NCBI GenBank assembly: GCA_963668435.2 | Contig: CAXXSC010000006.1 | Location: forward strand, 806,001-870,000 | Length of the DNA: 64,000 nt | DNA from: G963668435 sp963668435 | Lineage (GTDB): Bacteria; Latescibacterota; Latescibacteria; Latescibacterales; Latescibacteraceae | Reading direction: 5' to 3' | Shown here: positions 60,339 to 64,000 of the stretch, one piece after another | Layout: each line of letters starts with the position of its first letter | How positions within the stretch are numbered: the first letter of the stretch is position 1 | Translations under genes and position numbers: made by a program | The notes under the pieces: model-generated | Databases searched by the model: none | What the model was told of the DNA's origin: nothing | What the model saw: only the letters and a program-made list of their open reading frames with translations

Positions 60339-61037
60339 TTGAGAAAATGGGTGATTGCGGCAGGAATCGTGCTTATATTGACAGGTATGACAGTTGCCGC
60401 GTGTTTTCTCCTGACAGAGAGGTGCGGGCGCTCGGGCGATAAGAGCGCAGATCAGGAACCTGTTGTGGCGGAGTCTGTTACACCGCAAGAGAAACTGTCC
60501 CGCACGGACAGGCCGCTTGATTTCGTGAGCGAGACAATAGACATTGTTGTGGGCGAGGGCTCGTTCACGGTGACCGGACATTATCGGCTCAGGTTCAACG
60601 ATCCGTCACTTCGCTATATGCCGTTGAACTACCCGTTCCCGGTGGATGCGCACATGCATTTCCCGGAGCGTGTGACTGTCACGGGCAATGACAGCGCCCG
60701 GGAACTTCCGGTAGAGGAGATTCGGGAGCTCAATGCGGTCATGTTCACGGTCAGGCCCGCCGTTTCGGACAGTTTCACCGTGACTTACACGCAGAAAACG
60801 GAGGCCGCGCGCGCCTGTTACATCCTGACAACGACCGCCAGCTGGGGTGAGCCGCTCGAGAGCGCCGTGTTCACGGTGACTGTGCCTGAGAGTTTTCGGA
60901 ATGTTGAGCTTTCGTATAAGCCGGACAGGATGGAGAAGCGTGGCGATACAATTGTCTATACCATTGATAATACTGATTTTATGCCGGATCGCGATCTGGT
61001 GATAACATGGCACGATGAAAGAAGGAGTGACCGATGA
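60339..61037 (+). CDS. Exported or lipoprotein of unknown function
   Basis: A 232-residue protein that I do not recognise. It starts at a TTG with GGGAGG seven bases upstream; no ATG with a ribosome site is available. The N-terminus is a membrane-directed segment (WVIAAGIVLILTGMTVAAC) with a lipobox-like VAAC (Cys22). The mature part looks all-beta (VGEGSFTVTGHYRLRF, SFTVTYTQKT, SAVFTVTVPESFRNV), as in an immunoglobulin-like or similar sandwich. The last four bases (ATGA) overlap the start of the next gene, so the two are translationally coupled and probably work together at the cell surface. Confidence 0.75.
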   Translation: MRKWVIAAGIVLILTGMTVAACFLLTERCGRSGDKSADQEPVVAESVTPQEKLSRTDRPLDFVSETIDIVVGEGSFTVTGHYRLRFNDPSLRYMPLNYPFPVDAHMHFPERVTVTGNDSARELPVEEIRELNAVMFTVRPAVSDSFTVTYTQKTEAARACYILTTTASWGEPLESAVFTVTVPESFRNVELSYKPDRMEKRGDTIVYTIDNTDFMPDRDLVITWHDERRSDR

Positions 61038-63355
61038 AGACGATACTGCCGTTTCTTGCCTGCCTGCTGATTTTCCCCGCTGTTCTCGCCGCCAACCCGG
61101 TGCAGACAACGTATTTTTCGGAGTTCTCGACCGATGAGGACTGGATCGAAATATATTGTTACTGGTATGAAATACGCATCGAAAAAGGCATGACATTCAC
61201 GGTCAACAGCGACACGGTGACTGTCACCGAGGATATCGAGGTTATGCCGAATGACAATAGGCATATTCTCCTGAACCAGGAGAACACCACCGGTTTCGAC
61301 CTTCCCGCAGAGGGCGCTGAAATACGATCCGGAGATTTTTACCTTCGTATGCAGTATGGTCCGGGTCAGTATTGCCCGGCGCCACCTGAGGGCGCGAGTG
61401 CGGCGTTCCATCTCGTTGAGCCGCCCGCGGGATCGGAAGGTTCGCCACAAAGCTACTGGAGTCTCGATTTCTCGCCCACGCCGGGGGAGGATAACGACCA
61501 CGAGATGGCCGCCTGCGGCGACGGCACAGTAATCATCAACGAGTTCTGTCCCGGTAGGGAGGAGGCAGGCGACGCCCCCTTTGTCGAGCTTTTCAACAAC
61601 GGCGATGAGGCGGTCGATATCGGCGGCTGGCTGCTCGCCTCGGCAAAAACCTGTGAAATCCCGTCGGGAACGGTGATCGATCCCGGCGATTTCTGCCTGA
61701 TCGACAGCGGCCTTCTGCCCGAGGAATTCTTTGCCCTGCCCGACTCCGGCAGCGTATTTCTCGCCAACGGCAGCGAGGCGCTGCTTGACCGCGCCTACTG
61801 GTCGATGGCCCCGGAAAGCGGCGAAACGCTTATGCGCTACCCGGACGGTTTCGTTGCCGGATTCTCCGGCTATCGCAGCTATCTGTCGCTCGATTTCCGC
61901 GCGGGAGAGTGCAGCCCCGGCACAGCCAACAAGGATATCTACGCTATCGAATCGTTGGTCTGTGAATCGGACTCGCTGTTCGTTTCGCCCGGAAGGCTGT
62001 CGCGTGCCTGTTGCCTGGCTACCGACAGCAGCGGCAGGACATTCAGGATCAAGGCTGACTGGTCACTCGACAGCGACTGCGTTTCTGTCGATGACACCGG
62101 CCTTTTGACATTCCAGGGCAGCGGTGACGGCGTGCTTACCGCCTCATACGGGGGTTTCAGCGATACAATGAAAATACACTGCGCGATCGGCGGCACGATT
62201 AACCACGATTTGACCCTCAAAGCCGCTGATTCGCCGCATATTTTTGAAAGCTCAGTCATCGTGGAGAAGGGTGCCACGCTCACGATCGAGCCGGGCTGCG
62301 AAATCAAAGGTAATTCCTATTTTTCACTATGGTGTTACGGCCGCATTGTCGCGGAGGGAACAGCCGCCGCACCCATTGTATTCACAACAGCATGGGACGC
62401 TAGCATTGAGGTTCGCATCTATGGCGATCCCTGTGTTCTCAAACACTGCGATTTCTCCGCCAATCCCACGCGGCTGCTTGTCTCCACCAGTAACAGCCAG
62501 TGGCCCGACTCGGTCAACGAAATACACCATTGCACTTTCATGGTCTATGAATACGGTATGCCGTTGAATTCGGACGCCTCGGTAACACACTGCCTGTTCA
62601 AGGGTTATGAGGTGAAAATCAGCGGCTGTGAAAACATTGAGTTCAGGAACAACATCTTGCTCGGCAGGAACAGGGCGCTGTCAGTCGGCGGCCTCAATAA
62701 CTCCGGCGGCACCGGCTCCGAACCGGGAGTCCGCATCGTAAACAATATTTTCTACCATAGTAACGAGGCTATATTTGTTGCAAGCGGCCTCACTCCCGAC
62801 ATCCATCACAACGCGTTCTGCTATGTCGCCACATCCTTCACCGGCCTTCCCGACGAGTACGGCGCTGAAACGGAGACCAACGCCAACGGTTATGACTGCG
62901 ACAAGTATTTCAATATCACCTGCAACCCCATGTTAGCCGGTGTGCGCTACGGTGACTACAGCCTTCTCGCGGGATCGCCCTGTATCGATGCCGGTGATCC
63001 GGCGCTCATGGACGCGGACGGCACAGTATCCGACATCGGGCTATTCGGCGGCGAGTTCACGGTCGATGTCGCGGAAACGGACCAGCGCCCGGCGCAGTTT
63101 TCGCTCGCACAGAACAGCCCCAACCCGTTCAATCCCGCAACCAGCATCCGGTTCACACTGCCCACACCCTCGCGCGTGCTCGTGACTGTCCACAATATCA
63201 CCGGCCAGCGTGTGGCGACACTGCTCGACGGCGCACGGTCGGCGGGCTCGCACTCTCTTGTCTGGGATGCCGCCGACATGCCGAGCGGGATATATTTCTG
63301 CACGGTCAGCGCTGGAAATCACCGCGCCACACGGAAAATGCTGCTGCTGAAATGA
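61034..63355 (+). CDS. Secreted lamin-tail/beta-helix protein with FlgD-like C-terminal sorting module
   Basis: A 773-residue exported protein coupled to the gene before it. Signal peptide to about residue 19 (VLA-ANP). Residues about 165-285 are a lamin-tail domain (LTD: VIINEFCPGRE, FVELFNNGDEAVDIGGWLL). Next comes a bacterial Ig-like part (about 310-385), then a parallel beta-helix (about 395-650, EKGATLTIEPGCEIKG, FRNNILLGRN, IVNNIFYHSN, SPCIDAGDP). The last 85 residues are the FlgD-like sorting module (QNSPNPFNPATSIRF, PSGIYFCTVSAG). The beta-helix resembles the one in the split gene at 34175. It may bind or process polysaccharides at the surface; no catalytic residues are evident. Confidence 0.85.
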   Translation: MKTILPFLACLLIFPAVLAANPVQTTYFSEFSTDEDWIEIYCYWYEIRIEKGMTFTVNSDTVTVTEDIEVMPNDNRHILLNQENTTGFDLPAEGAEIRSGDFYLRMQYGPGQYCPAPPEGASAAFHLVEPPAGSEGSPQSYWSLDFSPTPGEDNDHEMAACGDGTVIINEFCPGREEAGDAPFVELFNNGDEAVDIGGWLLASAKTCEIPSGTVIDPGDFCLIDSGLLPEEFFALPDSGSVFLANGSEALLDRAYWSMAPESGETLMRYPDGFVAGFSGYRSYLSLDFRAGECSPGTANKDIYAIESLVCESDSLFVSPGRLSRACCLATDSSGRTFRIKADWSLDSDCVSVDDTGLLTFQGSGDGVLTASYGGFSDTMKIHCAIGGTINHDLTLKAADSPHIFESSVIVEKGATLTIEPGCEIKGNSYFSLWCYGRIVAEGTAAAPIVFTTAWDASIEVRIYGDPCVLKHCDFSANPTRLLVSTSNSQWPDSVNEIHHCTFMVYEYGMPLNSDASVTHCLFKGYEVKISGCENIEFRNNILLGRNRALSVGGLNNSGGTGSEPGVRIVNNIFYHSNEAIFVASGLTPDIHHNAFCYVATSFTGLPDEYGAETETNANGYDCDKYFNITCNPMLAGVRYGDYSLLAGSPCIDAGDPALMDADGTVSDIGLFGGEFTVDVAETDQRPAQFSLAQNSPNPFNPATSIRFTLPTPSRVLVTVHNITGQRVATLLDGARSAGSHSLVWDAADMPSGIYFCTVSAGNHRATRKMLLLK

Positions 63356-63359
63356 GGGT

Positions 63360-64000
63360 CATTTACGGAAAGGGGCAGTCCTTGCGGACTGCCTGATGGG
63401 AAGACCTGCCGGTCCTTTCGGACCGCCAGTGTACGTTGTCAGGGGACACCGGAATTTCCCGGTTTCCCCTGAAATCCCTTCGGGAAAGGGCCCGCTGCCC
63501 CCCCCTCTATAGGGGGATGTCGTGAAACGACAGGGGGTCTTCTCTTCGGTCTTTTCATCATCGTTAATCATTTAATCATCGCCATCAGCGGTTCAGACAA
63601 TCTTTTCCCGGTGATCCTTCCTCCCAGCGTTCAGCCTCGCGGGGCTGAACAGCGTATCACTCTGCACTATCACATCAGAAACGAAAAGCATCCGCCGATG
63701 CTGATCCTTCCTCCCAGCGTTCAGCGGCGCAACGCTGAATAGCGGCCCAATCTGCACAGTTACATCAGACTATAAAGCATCCGCTGATGCCTGAAATATA
63801 GTGGCCGCCGCCACCGGTGATCTCACAATTTCAGGACAAAGTCGCGCAGCACCTTTGTCCGGGCAGTTTGCACATTCCTTACAGAAATATAAAGTGGCCG
63901 CCGCCACCTTACGGAGGGGTTTCAGGGGAACCATCAAGTGATGGTGCCCCTGATGACCAACAGCTGTTCGGTCGTAAGACCGGACAGATTCAGTAATTCA
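63360..64000. repeat. Multi-hairpin repeat island (family 1), several units in both orientations
   Basis: Fills the rest of the window. First a plus unit: GGCAGTCC-TTGC-GGACTGCC at about 63370-63389, C (about 63404-63428, CCGGTCC/GGACCG), D GGGGACACCGG/CCGGTTTCCCC (about 63440-63467). Then minus units: B 63630-63649 (TTCAGCC stem), B 63720-63739 (TTCAGCG stem), variant GGACAAAG/CTTTGTCC 63834-63860, A GTGGC-CGCC-GCCAC (63894-63907), D 63925-63950 and C 63964-63987. The first hairpin follows the stop codon by about 15 bases and may end the operon. Confidence 0.82.

Noticed and set aside
1..64000. tRNA, rRNA or known riboswitch
   Set aside because: I saw no cloverleaf with TTCRANYC arm, no rRNA core sequence and no recognisable riboswitch motif; a covariance-model search would be needed to exclude small RNAs.

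Overview
The window looks like a chromosome segment from an uncultured, Gram-negative, heterotrophic bacterium of the Fibrobacteres-Chlorobi-Bacteroidetes (FCB) superphylum, with Latescibacterota or a neighbouring candidate phylum as the best guess. This is inference. It rests on five predicted secreted proteins with an FlgD-like/type-A sorting module (the 'NPFNPSTTI' motif followed by 'G.Y...L'), and on many Tat- or Sec-exported sugar- and peptide-related enzymes (GH20, GH2, SMP-30, Gfo/Idh/MocA, MlrC, RraA-like). TGA is used as a normal stop codon. I see no rRNA, tRNA, CRISPR array, phage or plasmid replication gene.

Layout. 0.1-7.0 kb: a minus-strand block with a GH20 hexosaminidase lipoprotein, PdxA, and two secreted propeller-type proteins with near-identical C-termini. 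7.3-11.5 kb: two M20 peptidase paralogues and a ceramidase-like exported protein, closed by a bidirectional terminator shared with a secreted repeat protein. 12.7-21.8 kb: an unusual run of exported small-molecule enzymes (SIS-like, double RidA, RraA-like, MlrC, cupin/SMP-30, Gfo/Idh). 23.5-32.4 kb: housekeeping genes (NUDIX, RuvX, MltG, LysM protein, PcrA/UvrD helicase, GatC, RidA, and an IspH protein fused to a UbiA-type membrane domain). 32.7-37.0 kb: two IS4-type insertion sequences, one splitting a beta-helix surface protein. 37.8-42.8 kb: a cyclic-nucleotide-binding protein and two related TPR/transmembrane proteins, one split by an in-frame TGA, followed by accD. 45.4-50.4 kb: an oxidoreductase, a tandem array of four small STAS-like paralogues, a GAF/zinc-ribbon protein and a 43-residue hydrophobic peptide gene. 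51.4-63.4 kb: a GH2 beta-galactosidase, an SMP-30 protein, a second frameshifted copy of the first IS, a MarR/methyltransferase pair, and a two-gene secreted-protein operon.

The most unusual content is non-coding. Most intergenic spaces, above all from 32 kb onward, are filled by a modular repeat built of up to four consecutive hairpins (called C, D, A and B here). The linkers between hairpins are conserved. The stems differ from copy to copy but stay complementary; hairpin B keeps a TNCG-type loop and sits between direct CGCTG repeats. A second structured repeat family of about 165-200 bp occurs three times. The insertion sequences land in the tail of the first family. Together these suggest a large, mobile, structure-constrained intergenic repeat system.
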